Part shown: piece after piece, positions 45,972-55,000 of the stretch
How the letters are laid out: each line of letters begins with the position of its first letter
Numbering within the stretch: the first letter of the stretch is position 1
Assembly (NCBI GenBank): GCA_964597495.1
Contig: CAZQYC010000004.1
Coordinates: 28,304 to 92,303 of the forward strand
Length of the DNA: 64,000 bases
Origin: CAZQYC01 sp964597495
Lineage (GTDB): Bacteria; Pseudomonadota; Gammaproteobacteria; Steroidobacterales; Steroidobacteraceae
Reading direction: 5' to 3'
Made by a program: the position numbers and the translations under genes
Notes under the pieces: model-generated
The model's database searches: none
What the model was told of the DNA's origin: nothing
What the model saw: only the letters and a program-made list of their open reading frames with translations

Positions 45972-46664
45972 TTACATTCCCCTGCAATTCAGGTTGATGG
46001 CTTTGACGACCAACAACGATCGGCCACGCCGATCAGCTCACTCAGAAACCCTGCGATGTCCGCGAATTCGACCGACATAAGCCGGCGCCTCTCGAGGAAC
46101 TACCGACTACGATTCGTAGGCAGTTACCGCGGTCGTATTTTTGACAATATCCGCGTTAAATGAGGGCGAACCAGTTCCCGCTTTTAACGATCCGTAGTAC
46201 GCACTGGTTCAAAGAATTGTCGTTAGCCGTCCTTGCCCGAAACGAATATCAGCCTTCAATTCCGGGCATCCCTGCGCGCCGAATGCCCATTCTCTCGTGA
46301 TGCACTGCGATTCGCCCAAACATTGCTGAAGCTTAATCGATCTACTACCGGCATTGGTGTTCGTGGCGCTGTCACAACCTCGCCGAACGGACGGCTGGAG
46401 AAACGCTTGCTCAAGCCAACCAGACCTGCCAAGCGGAATTCATCTTCCTGCAGCATTTTCACCACAGTTGTTTTAGACCCGGTTTAATTCGGTATTTTCA
46501 AGTCCTTACGCAGAGGCAGCGACTCGACACTCAGCACTTTCAAGGCTCATGATTCGTCCGCATTGGCTAACCCTGGAGTTGCCTTACACACTCTGGAATG
46601 CCTGCTAAGGACGGTCGGCAGTGAATGCAACGTTCGATCTCCACCCCACTTCGAGGGCGATGAC
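45972..46664. other. Intergenic region of about 690 bases, no supported gene
   Basis: Divergent spacer between the CheA-like operon and a small acetyltransferase-like gene. It holds the inverted repeat at 46018-46034 and a second repeat, GAACCAGT (46168-46175) with ACTGGTTC (46203-46210). Short frames on both strands around 46230-46490 have no ribosome site or recognisable product; they may be remnants. Confidence 0.5.
46018..46034. promoter_or_regulatory. Inverted repeat upstream of CheA-like kinase gene
   Basis: GATCGGC-CAC-GCCGATC is a perfect 7+7 palindrome, 47 bases upstream of the kinase start codon, within the expected promoter region of the three-gene unit. It may be an operator; no regulator for it is known. 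Confidence 0.4.
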
Positions 46665-47144
46665 ATGACGGCATCGATCATTTTCGCTTCGCACGTAGCG
46701 TTGAATCAAAGGGGATCGCTCGAATCCTTGGTGTATTTCAATTCCTGCCAGAACCGCGTGACCGAAAGCATCGTCGAAGCCGTGGAGCGCTTCGGTCCGC
46801 TTGAGATCGTGCAGGAACTTGACCGCTTGCGCGTCCGGGTAAGCGGGCTGCCGGAAGCGCAGGCCCTATTTGCCGTCGAGGCCTCCTCGGGTCGGCCGGT
46901 CGGGATAGCGGTATACGCACGTCCCGATTTTCGACACATCATGGTGGTGCATCTCGGCGTGGCCGCCGAGTTCGCAAGCGGCGGAATGCGGGCGAGCGAA
47001 CAACTGTTGTTGAAGCTACTGCGAGAGTTGCGCCGTTCCAGCCGCCGCATCAAAGGCGTCGAACATTTCGAGCTCTACTACGACGGAGCGCGCGACCGCT
47101 CGAACTTGCACCCGCAACGATACGCCACCGCCGCATACGCCTAA
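46665..47144 (+). CDS. Uncharacterised protein, possibly GNAT-fold
   Basis: A 159-residue protein starting at the ATG at 46665, which has GAGGG upstream. The segment FAVEASSGRPVGIAVYARPDFRHIMVVHLGVAAEFASGGMRASEQLLLKLLRELRRSS has the strand-strand-helix feel of a GNAT acetyl-CoA site, but the R/QxxGxG/A motif is not clear. I would call it unknown with a possible acetyltransferase fold. It converges with dsbA, ending 25 bases away. Confidence 0.6.
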   Translation: MTASIIFASHVALNQRGSLESLVYFNSCQNRVTESIVEAVERFGPLEIVQELDRLRVRVSGLPEAQALFAVEASSGRPVGIAVYARPDFRHIMVVHLGVAAEFASGGMRASEQLLLKLLRELRRSSRRIKGVEHFELYYDGARDRSNLHPQRYATAAYA

Positions 47145-47169
47145 CTAGCGCTGCTGTTGCTACCTTGCA

Positions 47170-48090
47170 CTATTCTTTCGCGTGCTCGCGAGCAGCAAGC
47201 TCATTGAGAAGCGCGAATAGCTGATCCTCGCCGCCTGCGCTGCTGACGTCCAAGGTGTATTTACCATTGACGACGAAAGTGGGCACGGAGCCGATCCGGC
47301 TGCGCAGCGCAAACGTATTCGCCTCGTCTAATTTCCGCTCCAGCGACAGAGCGCCGAAGTTCTTTTGGAATGCGGTCGCGTCCACGCCATGCGCGGCAAA
47401 AAACTCCCGAGCCTTGTCGACGGTGTTCAGAGGATTCCCGTTCATGTGAATTTCGTTAAAAATCAGCGGGTGCAGTTCATCCAACCGTCCGAGCGATTCG
47501 GCCGCGAAATAGAAGCGGCCATGAAACCGCGTAATGTCGTTCCACGTCCCCGGCACTCGCGTAAACACCACATACTCCGCCTTACCGCCCGATTGAGCGT
47601 TGCGCCACGCTTCAATGCGTGGATCAAGCGCATTGCAATGCGGGCATCCATACCAGAAAAACTCGGTCACTTGCACTTGATCGGGCGACACCGCAACGGG
47701 TTGCGTGGGCGATAGGCGCATATAGTTCACGCCTTCTTTGAACTTCGATCCGATGGGAGCACGCGGCGGCAGCTGCGCAAGTTTTAGCGGAGCTGTGCCC
47801 TTATCCATGGGTTGGTCTTTGGTCTCAGCGCCTTCTTCCGTCTCGGCGACTTGCTCGGTGACCTCCTCGGCGCCCTCAGCACTCTTCACCGTCGGTTCGC
47901 CCGTTGGATTCGACGAAGGTTCTGCCGCTACCGGAGTACCGGCCGACGCTGCGGGAGCGTTGGTTTCTTTCGGGGCAGACGCCGCCGCACCGGTCGCACT
48001 CGACTCGTTTTTACTGCATGCGTTAACGCCGATGGCAAGCGCTGCCAAGAGCAATGCAAAGAGCGAATACTGGAGCGCATCTCTTTTCAT
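47170..48090 (-). CDS. dsbA: DsbA-type thiol:disulfide oxidoreductase, lipid-anchored with linker
   Basis: A 306-residue envelope oxidoreductase. It differs from classical soluble DsbA: the signal segment ends in a lipobox-like VNAC (Cys25), followed by about 85 residues of Ala/Pro/Glu-rich, low-complexity linker before the thioredoxin domain. The active site is Cys149-Pro-His-Cys152 (FFWYGCPHCNALD) and the cis-Pro loop is GSVPTF. It should introduce disulfides into exported proteins and be recharged by DsbB. It lies 55 bases downstream of the cytochrome c4 gene, the conserved gammaproteobacterial order. The anchor is inferred. Confidence 0.93.
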   Translation of the reverse strand: MKRDALQYSLFALLLAALAIGVNACSKNESSATGAAASAPKETNAPAASAGTPVAAEPSSNPTGEPTVKSAEGAEEVTEQVAETEEGAETKDQPMDKGTAPLKLAQLPPRAPIGSKFKEGVNYMRLSPTQPVAVSPDQVQVTEFFWYGCPHCNALDPRIEAWRNAQSGGKAEYVVFTRVPGTWNDITRFHGRFYFAAESLGRLDELHPLIFNEIHMNGNPLNTVDKAREFFAAHGVDATAFQKNFGALSLERKLDEANTFALRSRIGSVPTFVVNGKYTLDVSSAGGEDQLFALLNELAAREHAKE

Positions 48091-48145
48091 GGGACTGTCC
48101 TACGGACCGCGGTCCTCGCGCATCAATCACTGTCGAAGCACTTGT

Positions 48146-48754
48146 TTATCGCAGTCCCTGTATATACGAAGCAACCGCTTGGATCTCTTCATCGGACAAC
48201 TTGGCCGCGATCTCGTTCATGGCTTTGGTTGCATCCGTAGTGCGGATACCTTTCTTATACGCACTGAGCTGCGCGCTGACGTACGTAGCGTATTGCCCAC
48301 GAAGCGACGGATACAACGCGAGCGGGTTGCCGCGACCGCCCGGTCCATGGCAAGCCAGACATGCCGGCGCTTGCGCTTTCGCATTGCCGCCGCGATACAA
48401 GCGTTGCCCGAGTTCCACTTTGCTCTTGTCGGCTTCGAGTCCACGCGCGGTTTGCGAAGCAAAATAGGCGGCCACGTCTTCCATGTCTTGCGGGGACAGC
48501 CCCATCGCCATCGGCGCCATCACGTCGCTTTTGCGCACGCCGCCCTTGAACGCCTTGAGTTGCTTAACGATGTATTGCGAATGCTGGCCGGCAAGCGAGG
48601 GCCATTCCGGATTGACGCTGTTGCCATCGACGCCATGGCACGCCGCACACGTCGCCGACTTCGCTTGACCGGCGGCCGCGTCGCCTTCGGCACGCACCAC
48701 GCTCGTCAAACTTAGTAAAGATATAAGGAGAGCGGCACTCAACTTGGCATTCAT
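48146..48754 (-). CDS. Cytochrome c4 (dihaem)
   Basis: A 202-residue periplasmic dihaem cytochrome. Signal peptide (LSAALLISLLSLTSVVRA) precedes two similar halves, each with a CxxCH haem site (CAACHG and CLACHG) and an MAPMA or KAMNEIA-type segment with the axial Met. It carries electrons to terminal oxidases. I start at the ATG at 48754; a longer frame upstream lacks signal-peptide character. It is first in a two-gene unit with dsbA. Confidence 0.95.
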   Translation of the reverse strand: MNAKLSAALLISLLSLTSVVRAEGDAAAGQAKSATCAACHGVDGNSVNPEWPSLAGQHSQYIVKQLKAFKGGVRKSDVMAPMAMGLSPQDMEDVAAYFASQTARGLEADKSKVELGQRLYRGGNAKAQAPACLACHGPGGRGNPLALYPSLRGQYATYVSAQLSAYKKGIRTTDATKAMNEIAAKLSDEEIQAVASYIQGLR

Positions 48755-48857
48755 CGTCACGACTCCAATGCATTCTCTAAGTATTCTCGGCCCGCTATAT
48801 GAGTGGCCGCCGACAACAACCACGGCGTCCGACTTCGCGGGGCGCGAAATTGTACAC

Positions 48858-49105
48858 TAGCCCGACTTTCTTAAAGGGATCGCGAGGGATAACGAATTAG
48901 GAGCCCGTATCGCGCAGCTCTGGACTGAAACCCATAGCCATAGCTATGGGTTGAGGGAAGAGCAAGCGATACGGGCTCCTAACTTCGTTAGCACCGCGAT
49001 AGGGTTGACGCGCTGACGGCCTTCGTTGGAACTATTGCCATCTAAAGCTTGAATCGCCGCCATGAACCCTCTCGCGTCAACCCGCCCTTTGAGAAAGTCG
49101 GGCTA
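48858..49105. repeat. 248-bp nested inverted-repeat element upstream of engB
   Basis: Outer arms: TAGCCCGACTTTCTTAAAGG(G) at 48858-48878 and its reverse complement at 49085-49105 (20 of 21 match). Inside, a long stem pairs 48890-48913 with 48966-48990 (24 bp plus one bulge), extended by ATCGCG (48879) with CGCGAT (48995). Its loop holds ACCCATAGC/GCTATGGGT (48930-48938, 48943-48951). A third stem pairs GGGTTGACGCG (49002-49012) with CGCGTCAACCC (49073-49083). The whole would fold as a closed three-way junction. No frame inside looks real. MITE or structured RNA are both possible. Confidence 0.85.
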
Positions 49106-49138
49106 ATCCATTCATTTCCTGAGCCGCGACTTCCGCAC

Positions 49139-49723
49139 ATGTCCCTTTTTCCGCAGGTTCGATTCCTCTTGGGTGCGCATCAACCCAAGCAATTTCCCGA
49201 CGATACCGGCGCCGAAGTCGCCATCGCAGGCCGTTCGAATGCCGGGAAATCCAGCGCCATCAACGCCATCGTCGGACGCCAAGGCCTGGCGCGAAGCAGT
49301 AAAACGCCGGGCCGCACCCAGCAACTCAATTTCTTCGAACTGGAGCCCAATCGCCGCCTCGTCGACTTGCCTGGCTATGGGTTTGCACACGTCCCAATCC
49401 AAGTGCGACAGCATTGGGGAACGCTTCTCGAAAGCTATTTCGAACAGCGGCAGAGCTTGTGCGGCGTCATCGTAGTGATGGATTCGCGCCACCCCATGAC
49501 GGAAATCGATCAAGAAATGCTCGCCCTCGCCACCGCACGGCTGCTACGCACCCATGTGTTACTGACTAAGGCAGACAAGCTCAGCCGGTCCGCCGCCATG
49601 AAAACCTTGGCCGAAGTACGCAAGACGCTCAAAGAACAAGCGACGGTGCAGTTGTTTTCCGCGCCCGCGAGAACCGGAACCGAGGAGGCGCGGGAGGTGC
49701 TGAAGAAGTGGTTAGAAAGGTAG
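49139..49723 (+). CDS. engB: Ribosome biogenesis GTP-binding protein EngB (YsxC/YihA)
   Basis: A 194-residue essential GTPase that helps assemble the large ribosomal subunit. G1 is GRSNAGKSSAIN, G2 region KTPGRTQQLNFF, G3 DLPGYGFA, G4 LTKADK, G5 SAPAR. I start at the ATG at 49139; the open frame extends 30 codons into the nested inverted repeat, which is not coding. It converges with polA, the stops 26 bases apart. In E. coli the small RNA Spot 42 lies between polA and this gene; here the nested element is on the other side. Confidence 0.95.
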   Translation: MSLFPQVRFLLGAHQPKQFPDDTGAEVAIAGRSNAGKSSAINAIVGRQGLARSSKTPGRTQQLNFFELEPNRRLVDLPGYGFAHVPIQVRQHWGTLLESYFEQRQSLCGVIVVMDSRHPMTEIDQEMLALATARLLRTHVLLTKADKLSRSAAMKTLAEVRKTLKEQATVQLFSAPARTGTEEAREVLKKWLER

Positions 49724-49749
49724 GTATTCGAAACTTACCCGTTCGCGGC

Positions 49750-52494
49750 CTAGTGCGCCTCGTCCCAATTCGCGCCAAGACCGATGTCCACTTTGAGCGG
49801 CACCTTCAGCTCCGCCGCCTCCGACATGTGCTCTCGAACTCGCGCCGTTACTTCGTCGACCTGACTCTGATGAACTTCCAGGACCAATTCGTCGTGCACC
49901 TGCATGATGAGGCGCGCATCGATTTTCGAAGTCTGCAGCCATGCGTCGACGGCGATCATGGCGCGTTTAATGATGTCGGCCGCCGTGCCTTGCATAGGTG
50001 CGTTAATGGCGCTGCGTTCGGCGTACTGGCGTAGCGCCGCATTGCGCGAAGCGATTTCTTGCAAGTACAACCGCCGGCCGAACACCGTCTCGACGAATCC
50101 TCGCTCGCGTGCGGAAGCGCGCGTCTCGTCCATGTAGCGCTTTACACCCGGATAGCGCTCGAAATACAGGTCGACGTATTTCTGCGCCTCGCCGCGTCCA
50201 ATGCCAAGCTGCCGCGCCAAACCGAATGCGCTCATGCCGTAAATCAAGCCGAAATTGATGGCTTTCGCCGAGCGCCTTTGTTCCGACGTCACTGTCTCCA
50301 GGGCAACGCCCAGCACTTCGGCAGCGGTCGCTTGGTGAATGTCGCGATCTTCCGCAAAGGCCTTGAGCAAACTGTCGTCGCCGGACAAGTGCGCCATGAT
50401 GCGCAGTTCGATCTGCGAATAGTCGGCTGCCAGCAAACGATAGCCCGGCGGTGCGATAAACGCCTGCCGGATACGACGTCCTTCGCCGCTGCGGATCGGA
50501 ATGTTTTGCAGATTGGGGTCCTGGGACGAAAGCCTGCCGGTTGCCGCGACGGCCTGGTGGTAGGAGGTATGCACTCGGCCTGTGCCGACATTGACCTGAA
50601 GCGGCAATTTGTCCGTGTACGTCGATTTGAGCTTGGCGAGTCCGCGGTATTCCATGATGAGCTTCGGCAATTCGTATTGCTCTGCGAGCTCTTCCAGCAC
50701 GTCTTCCGCCGTGGAAGGCTGGCCGGTGGGGGTCTTGCGCAAAGCGGGAATGCCTAGCTTGCCGAATAAGATTTCCTGCAGTTGCTTTGGCGAATCGAGG
50801 TTGAACGGTGAACCGGCCGCCGCATGGCAGGCACTCTGTACTTCCAACATGCGCTTGGCCAATTCGGCGCTTTGCCTCTTGAGCAAGGCCACGTCGAGCA
50901 ACACCCCGGTTTCTTCCATGCGAAACAGAACCGGCGCCAGCGGTTGCTCTATGGTTTCATAGACCTTCTTGAGCGAGGGAAGCGCCTCAAGTTCTGGCCA
51001 TAGCGTTTGATGCAATTGCAACGTGACGTCGGCATCTTCGGCGGAATACTCGGCGGCTTTCTCGACCGATACCTGTTCGAAGCCGATTTGCTTGGCCCCC
51101 TTGCCGGTCACGTCTTCATAGTGAATCGTTTCGATACCCAGGTACTTGAGCGCCGCCGAATCCATGTCGTGCCGAATGATCGTGCTATTGAGCACGTACG
51201 ATTCGAGCATCGAATCGTGCAACAAACCCTTGAGCGCAATCCCATAACGCGCCAATACGTGTGCGTCGTATTTCAAATGATGTCCCAGCTTTGCGGGATG
51301 CTCTCCTTCGAGAAGCGGGCGCAATTTCCCGAGCACCTGTTCGCGATTCAATTGCGCAGGCGCACCCGCATAGGAATGCGCCAGCGGCACATAGGCCGCA
51401 TGGCCGGCTTGCGTTGCGAACGACACGCCGACGATTTCGGCTTTCATATAGTCGAGCGAGGTCGTTTCGGTATCGAAAGCCATCAGATCCGAACTTTTCA
51501 GCCGATCAAGCCATGCATCGAAAGCGGCATCGGTCAGAATGCATTCGTAGTGTTTTTCGCGCTGCTTGCCGGGTTGCGCGCCGGGAGCGGCGCCCGCAGT
51601 CGCGCCCAAAATAGGCAATCCCGCATCGCTTGCCGATGAGTCGCCCGGCTCCAGTTGCTTCAATAGCGAACGAAGTTCGAGCCGCGTGTAAAGCTCGCGC
51701 AAACGTTCTGCGTTGGGCATACCGCATTTCAGTTGCTCGGGTTGCACTTCCAAAGCAACATTGCAGTCGATGGTGGCCAACTTTCTCGACAATTCGATTT
51801 CGGGCAAGCTGCCTCGCAAACTCTCGCCGACTTTGCCCGTAATGCTCGCCGCGTTTTCGAGCAAGCGATCGATCGTTCCGAATTCGTTCAGCCACTTCGC
51901 CGCCGTCTTGGGCCCGACCTTGGGCACGCCGGGAATATTGTCCGAGGTGTCTCCGACCAGCGCGAGGTAGTCAATGATCTGCTCGGGATAGACGTCGAAT
52001 TTCGCTTTGACGCCTTCGCGGTTCAAACGACTGTTGGTCATCGTATTGCTGAGCATGATGCGTTCGTTCACCAGTTGAGCCATGTCCTTATCGCCCGTCG
52101 AGATCACGACTTCCATTGCCTGGCGGGCGGCGCGCACGGCAAGCGTGCCGATGACATCGTCGGCTTCGACGCCGCTCACGCGCAACAACGGCAAACCCAT
52201 TGCCTCGACCGCTTGATAAAGCGGTTCGACTTGCGCGCGTAAGTCATCCGGCATGGACGGACGATGCGCCTTGTACTGAGCGAATAAATCGTCGCGGAAG
52301 GTTCGCCCCGGGGCGTCGAAAACGACGGCAATGAAGTCGGGCTGCTCTTCCTTGACGGCCTTGTTCAACATGTTGATCGTGGTGAGCAACGCACCGGTGG
52401 GTTCGCCCTTTGAATTGGCGAGCTGCACATGCGCGATCGCGTGATAAGCGCGATACAAGTAGCCGGAGCCGTCGATCAACACCAGCTTCGTCAT
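49750..52494 (-). CDS. polA: DNA polymerase I
   Basis: A 914-residue repair and Okazaki-fragment polymerase. Three domains in order: 5'-3' exonuclease (1-290; LVLIDGSGYLYRAYHA, GDKDMAQLV, GVPKVGPKTAAKWL), 3'-5' proofreading (about 325-510; MAFDTETTSLDYMKAEIVG with intact acidic residues), and polymerase (ADYSQIELRIMAHLSGD, RRSAKAINFGLIYGMSAFGL, MQVHDELVLEV). Its start overlaps the lptM stop by four bases, so the pair is coupled. Length is close to E. coli PolA (928). Confidence 0.97.
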   Translation of the reverse strand: MTKLVLIDGSGYLYRAYHAIAHVQLANSKGEPTGALLTTINMLNKAVKEEQPDFIAVVFDAPGRTFRDDLFAQYKAHRPSMPDDLRAQVEPLYQAVEAMGLPLLRVSGVEADDVIGTLAVRAARQAMEVVISTGDKDMAQLVNERIMLSNTMTNSRLNREGVKAKFDVYPEQIIDYLALVGDTSDNIPGVPKVGPKTAAKWLNEFGTIDRLLENAASITGKVGESLRGSLPEIELSRKLATIDCNVALEVQPEQLKCGMPNAERLRELYTRLELRSLLKQLEPGDSSASDAGLPILGATAGAAPGAQPGKQREKHYECILTDAAFDAWLDRLKSSDLMAFDTETTSLDYMKAEIVGVSFATQAGHAAYVPLAHSYAGAPAQLNREQVLGKLRPLLEGEHPAKLGHHLKYDAHVLARYGIALKGLLHDSMLESYVLNSTIIRHDMDSAALKYLGIETIHYEDVTGKGAKQIGFEQVSVEKAAEYSAEDADVTLQLHQTLWPELEALPSLKKVYETIEQPLAPVLFRMEETGVLLDVALLKRQSAELAKRMLEVQSACHAAAGSPFNLDSPKQLQEILFGKLGIPALRKTPTGQPSTAEDVLEELAEQYELPKLIMEYRGLAKLKSTYTDKLPLQVNVGTGRVHTSYHQAVAATGRLSSQDPNLQNIPIRSGEGRRIRQAFIAPPGYRLLAADYSQIELRIMAHLSGDDSLLKAFAEDRDIHQATAAEVLGVALETVTSEQRRSAKAINFGLIYGMSAFGLARQLGIGRGEAQKYVDLYFERYPGVKRYMDETRASARERGFVETVFGRRLYLQEIASRNAALRQYAERSAINAPMQGTAADIIKRAMIAVDAWLQTSKIDARLIMQVHDELVLEVHQSQVDEVTARVREHMSEAAELKVPLKVDIGLGANWDEAH

Positions 52495-52646
52495 CGGATT
52501 TTGCCGGCGTGCCGGTCGGCGGGAAGCTCAAGGCCAGGCGCCGACGCAACGCGACCGGGCTTCTTAAGCGGACCTTTAAGCCCGCATCCCGGAAGGAGAC
52601 AGAAGGCTAGGAGAAAACAAAGGAATGCCGTGTATACATTTCGCAT
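52491..52646 (-). CDS. lptM: LPS translocon maturation chaperone-like lipoprotein LptM
   Basis: A 51-residue lipoprotein: YTAFLCFLLAFCLLPGCGLKGPLKKP gives a signal segment and a lipobox LPGC followed by the diagnostic GLKGPL. E. coli LptM (YifL) has the same CGLKGPL start and helps oxidise and mature LptD. The family is often found next to lysA/dapF; here it overlaps polA by ATGA. A longer frame exists upstream but the ATG at 52646 begins the signal peptide. Role by homology. Confidence 0.88.
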   Translation of the reverse strand: MRNVYTAFLCFLLAFCLLPGCGLKGPLKKPGRVASAPGLELPADRHAGKIR

Positions 52647-52942
52647 AGCGCGCAAGTATAAGACAGGCCTTATCTTCGTCGGCGATCCGTCATTCCGCGA
52701 GGGGATGGGCCAGTGGATGTCGACAAGACCGGTCGATGAGACCGATTCGATGCCGGAAAAAGGGCCGATGTGGGGCATCGGCGACCGGTCGTTCGGATCG
52801 AATGTGACCTGATTTGTCCTACTTTGCCAAAATGGGGTCCAGTTCACGTCTGGGGCCCGGTAAAGACCGATCCAGTTCGCAGTCTCCTTACTTTTCATAA
52901 GTAGTATGTCGCTATCCAGCGATAACCCGTCAGGAGCGGGCA

Positions 52943-54868
52943 ATGGCCAACTATTCCGCACGCCACACCAATGACAACGACAGCGTTGTCGACATCGAGC
53001 TCTCAGATATGTCTGCCACACAAGAAACTGTCAACGCCGCCAGCGCTCGCTCGCCCCTCCTCGTTTTAAGCCGCGATGCGCAACTCATCGATACGGTGCG
53101 CAAATCGGCGCCTCGTGGTACACGAGTGGTCACCGCGCCGAACATCGATCAAGTCGCCGGCCAGCTGCCTACGCTGCAGCCGGGCGTGCTCTTGATCGAC
53201 ACCGCGTCCGCGACCGACGTGGGCAGCATGGTGGCCCAACTCACTCAACACTTTCCCGACATGGTGGTGGTGGTGGCCGGAAAATCGGAGGACAGCCAAT
53301 CGCTCATGCGGTTGACCGCGTCCGGCCAAATCTATCGATTCCTGCTGCAACCGCTCTCGCAGGGTCAAACCAAACTAACGCTCGAAGCGGCCGTTACCCG
53401 AAATCAAGAACTCGGCTCGAACGCGAAGCGTCTCGCCTCGGGCGATGCTGCCGAAGCGCCGAAAGCCAATTTCCTGAAAAACGGAATCATTGCAGGTGTC
53501 GCGGTAGTCGCCTTGATCGGCCTCATTTGGTTCGCGATGACCCAACTAGCCTCCGACAAGCCCCCCGAACCGCAAACCGCGGGGACGGCGCAAAAGGATC
53601 CGGCCGATGCGGAATTGACGCTCGCCAAAAAGGCGTTCGATTCCGGAAAATTGGTCGAACCCGCGGGCGAAAGCGCCCTTGACCTCTATCGCAGCGCATT
53701 GTCGATCGATCCTCGCAGCCAAAAGGCGCGCGACGGCATCAAGGCCGTGGCAGACAAGATCCTGGAACGGGGCGAAAAAGCACTGATTTCCGAAAAACTG
53801 GAAGAAGCGATTGCCGCCGTCGAATTGGCGCGCGATATTCAATCCGATCATCCGCGCCTGGCCTTCATGGATGAGCAAATCAAGCGCGAACGCGAGCGGA
53901 TTAAACTCACGCAAGCTCAGGAAGTGGGTAACCGAGTGAGCACCTTGCTGGCGCAGGCCGCACAGCGAATGGAACAGGATAAATTGATCACGCCGGCCGG
54001 CGACAGCGCACGCGATGCATTGGCAGAAGCGCGCAAGCTCGATCCTACCGACCCTGCCGTATTGCAGGCGAATCGCGATCTCATCAACCGCATCGTCGAG
54101 TCCGCTAAAGCAGCGGCAACGGCGGGCAACCTGGAACAGGCTCAGTCCCTCGCGAATGTCGCTCGTCAAATGGGTTACGGCGGCTCGAGCCTCGCCACCA
54201 TAGACCGCGCGATAAGCGACGCTCGTAACTCGCAAGCGAAACGCGCAGGCGCCGATACCGAAATTGCCGCGGCCCGGAAACGCATCGCCGACGGTCAATT
54301 GTTGGAGCCGGCAGGCGACAGCGCACGGGATCGTATCGCGGCGGCTCGCGCCGCCGATCCGACGCGCACCGAAATCGGTGAGCTGAATGCGCAGTTGGCC
54401 AACAAACTGATCGATCAGGGCAAACAAGCCTTGGCGGGATCGCAATTGGACCGCGCTAAGAGCTTCGCCACGGCGGCTCGCGAAACCGGTGTCCGCAGTG
54501 TCGACGGCGCCGTTGCGCAACTGGAGCGCGAAATCGAAGCACGTCGTGCCGCCACCGCAGCGCCGAAAGCAACGTCAACACAGGGTACACCGGCACCGAT
54601 GGCGGCCACGCCGCTCAAGCGCACGCGCTACGTAGAACCGCAATTCCCCGATGCGGCGCGGCGCAAGGGCTTAACGGGCTGGGTTGAAGTGGCGTTCACC
54701 GTCTCGCCGAAAGGCGTGGTGGAAGATGCGGAAGTGCGCGCTTCGAGCCCTGAAGAAGTCTTCGATGAAGCCGCGCTCCGTGCGGTCCGCCAATGGCGCT
54801 ATGAACCGCCGATGACGGCGAACGGCCAACCTACCGCGCAACGCTCTGCAGTACGTCTCAAGTTCTAA
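52943..54868 (+). CDS. Pseudo-receiver / TPR-like repeat / TonB C-terminal fusion protein
   Basis: A 641-residue protein of unusual design. Residues 36-150 read as a response-regulator receiver (LLVLSRDAQLIDTVRKSA, VLLIDTASATD with Asp86), but the acidic pair is S-R-D and the invariant Lys-Pro is Gln136-Pro137, so it is probably not phosphorylated. A single helix spans 180-201. Then three repeats of about 105 residues follow, each with a PAGDSARD-like signature (240, 351, 456) and TPR-like helices. A TonB C-terminal domain (563-641, YVEPQFPDAARRKGLTGWVEVAFTVSPKG) ends it. No ExbB/D genes are near. A clear terminator follows. Confidence 0.87.
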   Translation: MANYSARHTNDNDSVVDIELSDMSATQETVNAASARSPLLVLSRDAQLIDTVRKSAPRGTRVVTAPNIDQVAGQLPTLQPGVLLIDTASATDVGSMVAQLTQHFPDMVVVVAGKSEDSQSLMRLTASGQIYRFLLQPLSQGQTKLTLEAAVTRNQELGSNAKRLASGDAAEAPKANFLKNGIIAGVAVVALIGLIWFAMTQLASDKPPEPQTAGTAQKDPADAELTLAKKAFDSGKLVEPAGESALDLYRSALSIDPRSQKARDGIKAVADKILERGEKALISEKLEEAIAAVELARDIQSDHPRLAFMDEQIKRERERIKLTQAQEVGNRVSTLLAQAAQRMEQDKLITPAGDSARDALAEARKLDPTDPAVLQANRDLINRIVESAKAAATAGNLEQAQSLANVARQMGYGGSSLATIDRAISDARNSQAKRAGADTEIAAARKRIADGQLLEPAGDSARDRIAAARAADPTRTEIGELNAQLANKLIDQGKQALAGSQLDRAKSFATAARETGVRSVDGAVAQLEREIEARRAATAAPKATSTQGTPAPMAATPLKRTRYVEPQFPDAARRKGLTGWVEVAFTVSPKGVVEDAEVRASSPEEVFDEAALRAVRQWRYEPPMTANGQPTAQRSAVRLKF

Positions 54869-54891
54869 GATCGATTTTCTCCGAGAGATTC

Positions 54892-54921
54892 CGGGCCAGC
54901 TTTGCTGGCCCGTTTTTTTTT
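54892..54921 (+). terminator. Intrinsic terminator after the TonB-fusion gene
   Basis: CGGGCCAGC-TTT-GCTGGCCCG forms a 9-bp stem with a three-base loop and is followed at once by nine T residues. It begins 24 bases after the stop codon. Confidence 0.95.
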
Positions 54922-55000
54922 GCGCCAAGGGATGCGCCCCCCGAACGCCTAAAGGGAAAAGCTGGCGCGATGACGCCTCGAATCTGCACGTTTACCAACG

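Noticed and set aside
46230..46490. Overlapping short frames in the CheA-like upstream gap
   Set aside because: No ribosome site, no recognisable domain and no conserved-looking pattern on either strand.
49150..49175. tRNA T-arm-like sequence (GGTTCGATTCC)
   Set aside because: It lies inside the engB coding sequence, and no acceptor, D or anticodon arms surround it.
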